Part shown: positions 42,455-53,738 of the stretch, piece after piece
How positions within the stretch are numbered: position 1 is the stretch's first letter
Layout of the letters: each line of letters starts with the position of its first letter
NCBI GenBank assembly: GCA_037951105.1
Contig: JBAMJV010009368.1
Coordinates: 41,867-105,866 of the forward strand
Reading direction: 5' to 3'
From: Echinarachnius parma
Taxonomy: Eukaryota; Echinodermata; Echinoidea; Clypeasteroida; Echinarachniidae
DNA: 64,000 nucleotides
The notes under the pieces: model-generated
The model's input: the letters and a program-made list of their open reading frames with translations, nothing else
Database searches by the model: none
What the model was told of the DNA's origin: nothing
Position numbers and translations under genes: made by a program

Positions 42455-44712
42455 CGGGAAAAATTCAACTCGCGCTCATGACGGAAATTTCAGAATTACG
42501 ACGAGTTTTTGATGCATGCCACGTTTTCGCTTCATTTTGAGGACGCAATCGTTGAAATCACAGCACTTATTTCGACCTATTTATCGTCTGTTTGAAGTAT
42601 TAAATTTCAGAATTACGACGAGTTTTTGATTGACTTATATTCGTAACGTTTTCGCTTCATTTTGAGGACGCAATCGTTGATATCACGGCACTTATTTCGA
42701 CTTATTTATCGTCCGTTTGAATTATTAAATTACAGAATTACGACGAGTTTTTGATTGACTAATATTCGTAACGTTTTCGCTCAATTGTTTAGGATGCAAT
42801 CAGTAAAATCACAGCACTTCCTTCGACTGAGTTATCGTCCGTTTGAATCATTGAATTAAAAATTAAAAATGTATCATGCATGCCAAGTTTTCGCTTCACT
42901 TTGAGGACGCAATCGTTGAAATCACGGCACTTATTTCGACTTATTTATCGTCTGTTTGAAGTATTAAATTTCAGAATTACGACGAGTTTTTGATTGACTT
43001 ATATTCGTAACGTTTTCGCTTCATTTTGAGGACGCAATCGTTGAAATCACGGCACTTATTTCGACTTATTTATCGTCCGTTTGAATTATTAAATTTCAGA
43101 ATTACGACGAGTTTTTGATTGACTTATATTCGTAACGTTTTCGCTCAATTTTTTAGGACGCAATCAGTAAAATCACAGCACTTCCTTCGACTGAGTTATC
43201 GTCCGTTTGAATCATTGAATTAAAAATTAAAAATGCATCATGCATGCCACGTTTTCGCTTCATTTTGAGGACGCAATCGTTGAAATCACGGCACTTATTT
43301 CGACTTATTTATCGTCTGTTTGAAGTATTAAATTTCAGAATTACGACGAGTTTTTGATTGACTTATATTCGTAACGTTTTCGCTTCATTTTGAGGACGCA
43401 ATCGTTGAAATCACGGCACTTATTTCGACTTATTTATCGTCCGTTTGAATTATTAAATTTCAGAATTACGACGAGTTTTTGATTGACTTATATTCGTAAC
43501 GTTTTCGCTCAATTTTTTAGGACGCAATCAGTAAAATCACAGCACTTCCTTCGACTGAGTTATCGTCCGTTTGAATCATTGAATTAAAAATTAAAAATGC
43601 ATCATGCATGCCACGTTTTCGCTTCATTTTGAGGACGCAATCGTTGAAATCACGGCACTTATTTCGACTTATTTATCGTCTGTTTGAAGTATTACATTTC
43701 AGAATTACGAGTTTTTGATTGACTTATATTCGTAACGTTTTCGCTTCATTTTGAGGACGCAATCGTTGAAATCACGGCACTTATTTCGACTTATTTATCG
43801 TCCGTTTGAATTATTAAATTTCAGAATTACGACGAGTTTTTGATTGACTTATATTCGTAACGTTTTTGCTTCATTTTGAGGACGCAATCGTTGAAATCAC
43901 GGTACTTATTTCGACCTATTTATCGTCTGTTTGAATTATTAAATTTCAGAATTACGACGAGTTTTTGATTGACTTATATTCGTAACGTTTTCGCTTCATT
44001 TTGAGGACGCAATCGTTGAAATCACGGCACTTATTTCGACTTATTTATCTTCTGTTTGAATTATTAAATTTCAGAATTACGACGAGTTTTGGATTGACTT
44101 ATATTCGTAACGTTTTCGCTTCATTTTGAGGAGGCAATCGTTGAAATCACGGCAAAAGGCTTATTTCGACTTATTTATTGTCTGTTTTAATTATTAAATT
44201 TCAGAATTACGACGAGTTTTTGATTGACTTATATTCGTAACGTTTTCGCTTCATTTTGAGGACGCAATCGTTGAAATCACGGCACTTATTTCGACTTATT
44301 TATTGTCTGTTTTAATTATTAAATTTCAGAATTACGACGAGTTTTTGATTGACTTATATTCGTAACGTTTTTGCTTCATTTTGAGGACGCAATCGTTGAA
44401 ATCACGGCACTTATTTCGACTTATTTTTCGTCTGTTTGAATTATTAAATTTCAGAGTTACGAGTTTTTGATTGACTTATATTCGTAACGTTTTCGCTTCA
44501 TTTTGAGGACGCAATTGCTAAAATCACGGCACTTATTTCGACTTATTTATCGTCTGTTTGAATTATTAAATTTCAGAATTACGACGAGTTTTTGATTGAC
44601 TAATATTCGTAACGTTTTCGCTCAATTTTTTAGGACGAAATCGGTAAAACCACAGCACTTCCTTCGACTGAGTTATCGTCCGTTTGAATCATATTGAATT
44701 AAAAATTAAAAA
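42455..44712. repeat. tandem array 1, about 121-125-bp monomers with higher-order structure
   Basis: About 18 monomers (TTTTCGCTTCATTTTGAGGA ... AATTACGACGAGTTTTTGAT). Divergent monomers (CTCAATTTTTTAGGACGCAA ... CCTTCGACTGAGTTATCG ... GCATCATGCATGCCACG) recur every third unit, giving a higher-order period of about 363 bp at 42513, 42875, 43238 and 43600. After that, single monomers dominate to about 44600. Confidence 0.9.
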
Positions 44713-45745
44713 TGCATGCCACGTACAATGTTGTATTTCATACTTATTAATCTTTATTTTGTTTGTTTGCAAATTATATGTTTGCTATAATCAATGCTAT
44801 TATGGAACGATGATGGATATGCAAGTTGAATTTTTGAATAAAGATTCTGATTCTGGTGATATGATTTGGTGGAAGAAAAGTAAAGACGATTGTGGCCAAG
44901 AACTAAATGTATGTCGTGTGCGTAGAGTGATGATTATTATTGAATAAATCGATGGCATTCCTCAGGCTACTGTGTGTGTGCGTGCGCATGTGTGAATCGG
45001 GGCATCTGCTTCGAAGCGTGTTTGTTTTTTTCTTCCCGCCGACTAGTTATGCGGACGTTAGGGAAAGCTGGTTAAGCCGCCATGTGCGAGTACCCCGTTT
45101 TAATACGAGGTGCGAGTCGCGATGTTTGCGACTATGAGAATAATGGAATAATGCTTCAAAGATCAAGTTGATTGTAATGTGTTTCGAACTTTATATAGCA
45201 TGAAAGGTGATTTATGGACATATTGAAACGAAAATGCAATCACGATTCCTTTTTTAAAAGAAAAAATCGCCCTATAGCATTGCCGTATATTTTGTAAAGT
45301 ATACTATTTTTAGTTTGCCCAAGTGACTTGGACTTGAATTCCTCTTTATATAAAAGAGTTGAACATTAATATTTGTGATGAACGTTACGGGTTAAACATG
45401 AAGCGAACACCTTACGAATATAAGTTAATCAAATATAATAATTCAAACAGACGTTTAGACATGAGTCGCTACAAGAAAATGGTGCTTAAAATATCTGAAA
45501 CATCAACATTATCAAATATATGATAATTTCATGTGATAAGTTACTGAGGTCCGAAGAAATACGTTTTCGCGTATTTTGAGAACGCAATCGGTATAATTTT
45601 GGCATTTATTTCGACCCATTTATCGTCTGTCGGACTTATTAAATAAGCATACTTACGATGATAATTTTTTATTGACTAATATTCGTAATGTTTTCGCTTC
45701 ATTTTGATAACGTAAACGGTAAAATCACGGCATTTATGTCGACTC
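44713..45745. other. region between the two arrays
   Basis: No gene is recognised. 45545-45745 contains a diverged array 1 monomer (TTTTCGCGTATTTTGAGAAC, GTTTTCGCTTCATTTTGATA). Confidence 0.5.
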
Positions 45746-46985
45746 ATGTATCGTTTTCATCATCGCAAAATAAGAGCAGGCAATATCAAAATGATTGCCT
45801 ATAAATCGATGTCAAACTAATCTGGAATATCGTTATCATCTTCTTGAAATTAGCGAACAAAGTTACGATAATGCGCTTCGAGAATATGACGCAAAATAAA
45901 TATGAAACATCGTTTTCATCATCGCAAAAAGAAGAGCAGGCAATATCAAAATGATTGCCGATAAAGCGATGTCAAACTAATCTGGAATATCGTTATCATC
46001 TTCTTGTAATTAGTGAACAAAGTTACGATGATGCGCTTCGAGATTATGATGCAAAATAAATCTGAAACATTGATTTCATCATTGCAAAATAAGAGCAGGC
46101 AATATCAAAATGATTGCCGATAAAGCGATGTCAAACTAATCTAGAATATCGTTATCATCTTCTTGTAATTAGCAAACAAAGTTACGATGATGCGCTTCAA
46201 GATTATGACACAAAATAAATCTGAAACATCGATTTCATCATCGCAAAATAAGAGCAGGCAATATCAAAATGATTGCCGATACAGCGATGTCAAACTAATC
46301 TAGAAAATCGTTATCATCTTCGTGAAATTAGCGAACAAAGTTACGATAATGCGCTTCGAGAATATGACGCAAAATAAATCTGAAACTTCGTTTTCATCAT
46401 CGCAAAATAAGAGCAGGCAATATCAAAATGATACAGCGATGTCAAACTAATCTAGAAAATCGTTATCATCTTCGTGAAATTAGCGAACAAAGTTACGATA
46501 ATGCGCTTCGAGAATATGACGCAAAATAAATCTGAAACTTCGTTTTCATCATCGCAAAATAAGAGCAGGCAATATCAAAATGATTGCCGATAAAGCGATG
46601 TCAAACTAATCTGGAATATCGTTATCATCTTCTTGAAATTAGCGAACAAAGTTACGATAATGCGCTTCAAGAATATGACGCAAAATAAATCTGAAACTTC
46701 GTTTTCATCATCGCAAAATAAGAGCAGGCAATATCAAAATGATTGCCGATAAAGCGATGTCAAACTAATCTGGAATATCGTTATCATCTTCTTGAAATAA
46801 GCGAACAAAGTTACGATAATGCGCTTCGAGAATATGACGCAAAACAAATATGAAACATCGTTTTCATCATCGCAAAATAAGAGCAGGCAATATCAAAATG
46901 ATTGCTGATAAAACGATGTCAAACTTATCTGGAACATCGTTATCATCTTCTCAAAATTAGCAAACAAAGTTACGATATGGTATGC
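45746..46985. repeat. tandem array 2, about 159-bp unit
   Basis: About eight units (CGTTTTCATCATCGCAAAAT ... AGAGCAGGCAATATCAAAAT ... GAACAAAGTTACGATAATGC). One unit is shortened near 46425. Successive starts near 45750 and 45909 give the 159-bp period. Confidence 0.9.
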
Positions 46986-47224
46986 TGAAAAAACTTTGAT
47001 ATGCCCAAGAGAAAATGATACCCCAAAAAGCCCCCAAATATCTGAAACGGAACTTCATCGAATTGTCGACAAATCCCGATTTAAAAATCAACTTATTTAG
47101 CAGATATCGGAAATGTTTTGAGGTTGTTTTGATCCCGTTTTCCACTTACAAAAACTGCGAAAGAAACTGGAATAAGTGTGTCATTCAAACGGGAATATAA
47201 CTTTTCCAAAACACATGTTTTTTA
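46986..47224. other. unique stretch before the right terminal region of the nested element
   Basis: No gene is recognised; short frames on both strands only. Confidence 0.4.
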
Positions 47225-47351
47225 CCGGGTTTTTTTCCCCGGGTTTTGGCAATCGTCTCTCCAACCCGGAACCCGGCCCGGCCCGGCCGGGAAGCCAAAC
47301 CCGGCGGGTTTGGCCCGGCAATCCGGGCCGGGCCCCAGGCTTAATATCAAG

Positions 47352-48218
47352 GCATATAATATGGTAACTTTCACAAAAATGCATGAAATATAAATGTGTC
47401 AAGGCATTCATGAAGAATAACAAATAACAAAGTGGTGCAAAATCGCCCACAGGTAAATATTTCAAATGTCTGAAATTATGTCATTATTTGCATATTACTT
47501 AGATACTTAGTCCATTTCCTTCAGCTGGCTTGGATTAGTTTCAGGTTTCAGTCTATATTGTGCCGTGTCTTTGATGATGTCCCTCGACTTCGGTACGGTC
47601 TTCGCCGGCATACATAAACAGCAATGTTTATTCGGTTACTCGATCGGCAATCTCACAGCATACGGTAGAGACTCGATCCGTCAGCTATATCCTTCCGCGC
47701 GGTGATGATCCCGTTCCGTTGCTAGGCAGTTTTTCACGGCGGTGCGTCGATCTGCGTTGTCAGTGCGTCGGTGCAGTACTGGATGCATGCAGCGCAGCGA
47801 GCTAGCTGGCTAGGCTGTGCGCAGCGTAGACGATCGATGATCGACTGGTACAATGTCTAAATTACGCTAGGCTGGCGTAGCTAGCGTGCGTGTGGAACAG
47901 GCTTGGCGTATAATGTCAAAAATGTGTGCAACGAAATCGTCGTAGAAATGCTCTGCATAGCGTTCATATATCGAATGACATGCACAAAATTCTCTCTGAT
48001 GAGCAGCGATTTGAGAGAAGATAATCAATTAATTCCCACACGATGTTACTTACAGATAACGAGTCATTCAGCCAGTTGGTGTACGAGTGTCTGCAGTAGA
48101 TATGAATGTGTTGTGCGTCCCATTGAATCGGTCCAACTTTGTTTCAGCACAAATCACTCATGTTGATTTTCCTTAACAAAACGTCAGTCCTGTGCTGATT
48201 TGGCAGTGAATCTGTATC
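47352..48218 (-). other. 5' leader of the gypsy element
   Basis: Non-coding sequence between the 5' LTR/primer site and the nested insertion, more GC-rich around 47640-47900. Short frames only. Confidence 0.6.
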
Positions 48219-48236
48219 GCCACTGCGCTGCCACCA
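48219..48236 (-). promoter_or_regulatory. primer-binding site of the gypsy element
   Basis: The minus strand directly after the 5' LTR reads TGGTGGCAGCGCAGTGGC. The first 11 bases match what I expect from the 3' end of animal tRNA-Leu(AAG) with CCA; the rest matches only in part. The tRNA assignment is from memory. Confidence 0.6.
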
Positions 48237-48438
48237 TGTTGTATTAGTGGACTGGTATGAATAAAGAGATAACAGGCGGTTGTGTAAAGATATAACAACA
48301 ACTTTAATCCAGTAATACAAACAAACGTCCGTGTCCAAACGGCGTCATCTTGCTGCTCATTCCGCAGCACTCCTTGCATAGCGTATATGTATAATGTACT
48401 TACATATGAATAATATAGTGCGCGTATATAATACAACA
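48237..48438 (-). repeat. 5' LTR of the gypsy element
   Basis: 202 bp, reads identical to 36782-36983, followed by the target duplication GTAAA at 48439-48443. Confidence 0.95.
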
Positions 48439-48517
48439 GTAAATATCTAATTTCTATATAAAGGTACCTACTGAAATTCTTTTATTTATTTGTAACTCAG
48501 ATTTGCTAGAAAAAGAC

Positions 48518-48952
48518 CCGGGGGGGGGGGGGGGGGGGCACTCATGTATAATGTAAGACGGGTATGTGCCACTTAAAAGAACCCCGTTTTCACACCCGAT
48601 TGCCGCTCTAAAGATACCCGATTTTCAAAAATTGCCGCTCCATAGACCCCCGGAATGACTTGACTAGGTAGTTAAGTAGCCTCAAGTCCATTATTCTTCT
48701 TCTAGTCAGCTCCTTGACCACCATTTGAGGGTTTCCGTAGGACTTTGGTAGCCAAGTTCATGTATATTGCCCGTATTAAATTGGCCGTTTTATTCTGCTC
48801 CTTAGTCCCCTTAACTCCCATTTCAGGGTTTTTGTAGCTCCAAAGACCCTATATTTTGTGCTTGTAGTCAGCTCTTAAGACCCCTATTTCAGATTTCCGA
48901 GCGGCACACCCCCGTCAAAAAATAATTCGAGTGCCCCCCCCCCCCCCCGGGG
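48518..48952. mobile_element. hAT-like MITE with poly-G/poly-C ends
   Basis: 435 bp, ends CCGGGG(G)n-CACTC / GAGTGC(C)nGGGG, flanked by AAAAAGAC at 48510-48517 and 48953-48960. Inside, GTAGCTCCAAAGACCC-type phrases repeat loosely. No coding frame. Confidence 0.85.
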
Positions 48953-48999
48953 AAAAAGACACCTCAATTCTCTCCTTTGTATACCGAACGATCTTCGAC

Positions 49000-49440
49000 T
49001 GCTCATTTGGCTTACCATACGTCAGAAGGGGCCCCGCGAAGCTGCTGATTGTTCGGTAAGCAGATCGAATACATTTTGTTCTACTATTTATTGTAAATGC
49101 ATTTTTGGTTCATAAATTGCTGATGATTTGGTTGTTACCATGTTGTGAAGGTAATTGTTTGATAACTTTGTCCGTAAACGTAACTTGTTTCAGCTCATTC
49201 AGGACAACTAATCCGCACATTTCCCTAAATGCAATCAGCGGTGTGCGAGCGCACGGCGCCTGGTTGGGTTAACATTACCGGTACTGTAGCAGATCATGCG
49301 CTGGCAAGGCATTGGGGGCGTGTATTTGTTAACACGCCTAGACATTCACTTTTATCGTACTGTGTAGGACCAGAAGATTGTGTATGATGTGTCCTGGCCG
49401 GTAGCACCTTGATCCGGCGGCGGCCCAAGCCCGCAGCGCA
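49000..49440. repeat. innermost right-arm block
   Basis: Reverse complement of 33591-34015. It marks the inner boundary of the inverted duplication on the right. Confidence 0.85.
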
Positions 49441-49532
49441 GGCAGGCACGGTTGACCAGATCAGATCTATTCTAGCTGCCGCGCCGATTATATGGCTATG
49501 CATTCTTTTACAGTCAAAGTCTTACCCTTCAA

Positions 49533-49588
49533 ACTAACTCTAGAGAATGCCAGCGCGAAGCTTCGCACTGGCGTTCTCTAGAGTTACC
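49533..49588. repeat. near-perfect hairpin (AACTCTAGAGAATGCCAG)
   Basis: Arms AACTCTAGAGAATGCCAG / CTGGCGTTCTCTAGAGTT around CGCGAAGCTTCGCA. Related half-sites occur at 26358 and 28540. Confidence 0.8.
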
Positions 49589-49624
49589 TTCAACCACACA
49601 TAGGTTCATTACAGTCAATAGCGT

Positions 49625-49975
49625 TGACCGTGTTGTGCGGAGATCAACGTCTTCGAGTATTCCGCCCGCTGCACTATCCAACGCAACGGAAACAATTTTT
49701 TTTGTCGGCTGATTTCTCCCTCAATTTACCAGTAAATGCAAAAAAACTTTCGTTTATGTGATCCGCAATTCATATACTAATAATTACCGACTTTGTTGTT
49801 TTGAAGACCGCAAAATGTAGAAATAAAATGATTATTTCCCGTCCGTTTTCCTTACCGATGCGTCCTAAAATACAGCGGTCAACTGTTGAACGGCAACAGT
49901 GTACGAATGGCCGGTATTGTTATCTCCAGCGCATTAGCATATATTGCGTGGTTCACCTGAGTGAACCATTTACTT
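49625..49975. repeat. inverted copy of 30770-31120
   Basis: Long match (GCGGAGATCAACGTCTTCGA ... TGGCCGGTATTGTTATCTCC). It is out of order with the other arm blocks, so it is a dispersed element or an arm rearrangement. Confidence 0.65.
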
Positions 49976-50634
49976 TGTAGATGTGCTTCAAGCCTTCAAA
50001 CCACTTCAAAAAATATGAAAATAAGAACACATACTCGGCGCCGCTGCGCTGCGCCGCACTGTTTCACTTTCAGTTTCACATCAGACTCAGTGTTTGCCTG
50101 TTTACACATACTTATTTATATTGCATTAGCGAAACCAAACGTAACAAATGGACCCCGATTTTATTTTTAGGGCTTCCTATTTTGACAACAACTTTCAGTA
50201 AAACATGCACATTTTGATCTTGTTTTTAATATCTCAAAAAATATTCACTTAAAATTTATCTTTTCAGGATTTTTCCATACTTTTTAGACTAACATTATTT
50301 GAATGATGATATTATGTTTGTTCGATTAAATAAAGTGAATCTAACAAAGAGGATTGTGTGTTTTGTGTGCATGTTTTTTTGCATTGCGATTAACTGTGAT
50401 CACGGCGCTGTGACAACCACCCCTACAAGACAAGAGGTTAACTGCATTTACTGCATTAACCCCTTACTTCTTTGCCTGTAAAAAACATGTTAGTGAAACC
50501 TGCCCTCATTGTCCAAGAACACACTGGGGAAATCCCCCTGTCTTCCTAGCCTCAAACTAGATGTTTTCACACTATTGTCCAATTTGATGCTGACATTTAA
50601 TGGTCTTAACTATTATGTTTGGCTTTGTTAGCTG
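49976..50634. other. right-arm non-coding stretch
   Basis: No gene recognised; short frames only. Confidence 0.4.
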
Positions 50635-50638
50635 TTAA

Positions 50639-51183
50639 AGTCATACCTGTAAAGTGTCCAAATCCACGAAAATTACTTGGAGCTTCCTCGTTTCTCTTCT
50701 ACCGTGTTGTTTAGCTTATGGTAAGAGAAGAATAAAATAGGGTTTGATTTTTTCAAATGTCCCTTTAGTATGAAGATATTATCATTGAAAATCATTATTT
50801 CTAAAGCGTCAATCAACGCAATTGAAAAAAAGTACAATTGTCTTAGCTGAGAACGTCCGCATGCAGCACCCGTGAGAACATTCCAGAGATTGAACTTTGA
50901 GCCGAGCGAGTTCAAATTCCATGAATTATGTACTACGTGTGTAAAAATACACGGGTGCGAATATCTCAAACGGATCATTCATTACTGCGACAAAAGTATG
51001 GCAGACCATCAGTATTCGGTGATAAAATATGAACTCAATATTCGTTTTTTTCACTAGGTAAACAGTGTTCGTTTTCTTTCAAACTTTCACAAATCTTTCA
51101 ATTGTATTTTACAATGATATTGATATAGGATTGAAGTCTCAAATGTCATTTTGTGCAATATCTGACACTTTACAGGCATCACT
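50639..51183. mobile_element. T2/Kolobok-like MITE, family H
   Basis: TTAA at 50635-50638 and 51184-51187; ends AGTCATACCTGTAAAGTGTC and AGTGATGCCTGTAAAGTGTC. Related to 13897-14412. Confidence 0.8.
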
Positions 51184-51187
51184 TTAA

Positions 51188-51889
51188 TCTTCTAAGTAGT
51201 TCAAAGCTGGTTGTAAATAATTCACAAATTGACCTACATTCATTGTTACACCTTGGAATGCCATACAAAAGCTATAGTATCAATTGACTATAAAGACATA
51301 CTACCAGCAGTCAATTCACACATTTATCATTTACAGACAATAGACACATATGTTGCAAGATCCTTTCACTCAGCCTGTCATTGCAGTTTTTTGTACCACT
51401 GTTCTGCAGTTTGAGTAGGAATTTGAGAATTTTGCTTGGAAGAAGCCTAAACATGTAAACAACTGGTCTACTTTTGTATTTAGAGGGCAGTACAGCTTTG
51501 AGGAGATCCACTCTTCCCACTGAAGATCAGAATGTCTCAAATAGGAATTAAAAGTACTTTTTACATCAGAACTTAGGCTCAATGTAAGTTTCAAATTGTG
51601 TTTAATTCTACCCTCCTACTATCCACAGTTGATTAATTTGGTGAGATAATACTTTATTATAGCTAGAGATAGTTTTACATTTTTGGTTAATCTCACGAAC
51701 TTGTTTATTGTGCTTTTAAATTCTATATGGCATAGGTCTTAGGGTGTGTGACAACTAGATGCTCAAAATTTTACCGTAGATGTGCGACGAGGTGGAAAAT
51801 CACCTTTTTCAAAAACATTATTTGAATTTTTTTCGCTCCAAAGTCCAAAGTACCTTTAGTTAATGAACTTATCGGACATTGAATATAAT
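51188..51889. other. right-arm non-coding stretch
   Basis: No repeat boundary or gene recognised. Confidence 0.35.
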
Positions 51890-52470
51890 TTGCTAAAAAA
51901 GAAGTATGACTTTTGCGCACGGAGCACGCTTACCTGAGGCGCACTCTGGCAGTCTCTGCCGGGCCCGGTTAAACGATCTCGTTCTATGTTATTACTAGTT
52001 AATATTTGTAATATTACAAGCAATTTAGTAGGAATCATGTTGAAATTATTAAATTTGTTTTATTTTATTGGCTGAATATTACTTTTTACTTTTGGGGAGG
52101 TTGGAAATATGACATTTGTAAGATTTATGCAGACATTTTCCTTATAAAACTTGAATAATTTTCAAGAAGTGGGAAACAACGGTTGGGGAAACATGGGCGG
52201 GGACAAGGTCTGGGTATATAAATTAACTACCCAGTTGCATTTTTGTTGTTGGGGGGGGGGGGGGGAGGGTGAGGGTGGGGGTGGGGATTGAAGCACTGGG
52301 ATTACTTGCATCAAGTCCTATCCTTTTTCATTTTCAGCGGTGGATTAGTGGCATGCTCCTTCCCTCTTCCTTTTTAAAAAATGAATTAAAATGTTACCTT
52401 GCTGTTGTTTTTTCACTCAGTCTGAAGGCATTCTCCTCTCTCCGCCCCCCCCCCCCCCCCTGTATGGTAG
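51890..52470. repeat. right-arm block matching 31300-32220 in inverted orientation
   Basis: Colinear with the left arm, apart from the GGGCGAATCGCCC-type insertion present only on the left. Contains G tracts at about 52245-52265 and C tracts at about 52446-52460. Confidence 0.8.
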
Positions 52471-52915
52471 GTGTATTACACATCGGCACTGGTTTAATAT
52501 CGGCACACCGCGTAATATTTGTTTTTGCGCGTGTTGTGAAAAATGCGCGCTACCCTGAGAAACTGAACTGGTCGAAATTTATAGGAGAAATAATGCGTAG
52601 ATCGTCCGCTACGAGTCAATTTGTGAAATGATGCCAACAAAATTAACATCGCACAAGAAATGTTGAGTTTCGTGCATTGTCAACAAGAGTTGAGGGGTGC
52701 CGGTATTAAAAACACTTCGAACTTGTGAAGCCAAAAAACAATGCGCGCGTTCGAAGGCGCTATCTCAAAAGTATCGCAAATCTGATCATCACATATCGGA
52801 ATCTGCACTATTTTCTCAATATGTGAGTACAATTTCAAGAAATGTGTACGATTTTTAAGTCTAAAACTGTTAGAAATGTTTTAGGGTGCCGATGTGGGGG
52901 TCTCTCAATCATACC
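52471..52915. other. right-arm-specific insertion, unclassified
   Basis: Lies between segments that are adjacent in the left arm near 31285. Contains ACATCGGCACTGGTTTAATA at the left and AGGGTGCCGATGTGGG at the right, a weak inverted pair suggesting a MITE. Confidence 0.45.
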
Positions 52916-53028
52916 TATTTATTACTTACTTTTGTATCAATTTTGTAAAAACAAATGATTAGTAGTAGACCTATAATAGTTCTACTTAGCCTACCTGTTT
53001 TTAAGAGGAGTTAGATGGAGGGTATACC

Positions 53029-53373
53029 CAGGGCTCCACACTCACCGTTTTAGTCAGTGGCCCAGTCGGGACTGTGAAATAGTTTCCTCCCCTATTCTGG
53101 TGGCTCGAAAGAAAATTTACTGGCCCTAAAACTGTATTTCATGAGTATAACTAATATAAGCTTTTTACTAAATTCAAAATATCACTCTTTCCTAATCAAA
53201 CCTGTGATTATATACAGATGAAGTTCGGCATAAAAGAAAACAAGATTTTTTAATTTTGTCAATGTAGGGTTGAAAATCTGCTTGCCTGATCGGGCCACCA
53301 AAATATGACTTTTATACATTTTGCTGGCCCCAAAGGCAATTTCAGTGGCCCCGGGCCAGCGGGCCAGTGCCTT
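53029..53373. mobile_element. hAT-like MITE of the CAGGGCTCCACA family
   Basis: Begins CAGGGCTCCACACTCACC and ends GGGCCAGTGCCTT, flanked by GGTATACC at 53021-53028 and 53374-53381. Same family as 23906-24240. Confidence 0.8.
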
Positions 53374-53738
53374 GGTATACCTCCTCCCATTGAAATAGTG
53401 CTCTAGATAATCAACAAAAGTTGTAAAAAAAACCTCTTTCATACATTTTAATTTTTTTTAGAGGAAGCAAATTAACGGCCGATTCAAAATTATTGTGGGG
53501 CGCCGCAATTATTACAAATGGAAATGTTTATAATGGATATTTCTGATCCGATTTTGATCAAATAAAGTTATCTCTGCCATTAAAATTGTATGCTCTTTCC
53601 AATTTTACACTCAGTTTTTCATTATCTCACAACAAATATTTTGTTCAGCCCCCTCTATAGCAAAACTGAACCACCCCTTTAACTTTTTAAAGAATGGCCC
53701 GACAACTTGTATGTTTGACCATTTCACCTTTAATTGTA

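Larger units (their letters stand above)
42192..47343. mobile_element. non-autonomous hAT-like element carrying two tandem arrays, nested in gypsy
   Basis: Ends TAAGCCTGGGGCCCGG and its exact inverse CCGGGCCCCAGGCTTA, flanked by ATATCAAG at 42184-42191 and 47344-47351. Both subterminal regions are rich in CCCGG-type repeats (42192-42290; 47225-47343). The interior is mostly tandem repeats and has no transposase frame. The 8-bp duplication fits hAT; the TAAGCCTG end is shared with the 15137-16693 element, so the two may be mobilised by the same transposase. It sits 341 bp upstream of gag-pol. Confidence 0.88.
36782..48438 (-). mobile_element. complete Ty3/gypsy LTR retrotransposon (11,657 bp, with a nested insertion)
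   Basis: Two identical 202-bp LTRs, a 5-bp target duplication, a polypurine tract, a primer-binding site next to the 5' LTR and one intact gag-pol frame (41851-37802). Without the nested 5.15-kb element and its duplicated 8 bp the retrotransposon is about 6.5 kb. Identical LTRs indicate a recent insertion into the spacer between the arms. Confidence 0.95.

Noticed and set aside
42455-46985. Regular repeats resembling a CRISPR array
   Set aside because: The units are 125-159 bp with no short constant repeat and variable spacer, no cas genes are present, and the context is eukaryotic. They are tandem satellites in a transposon.
36782-48438. Possible endogenous retrovirus with an envelope gene
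   Set aside because: No frame follows pol before the 3' LTR (36984-37801 has only short frames), so there is no env evidence; it is a Ty3/gypsy element.
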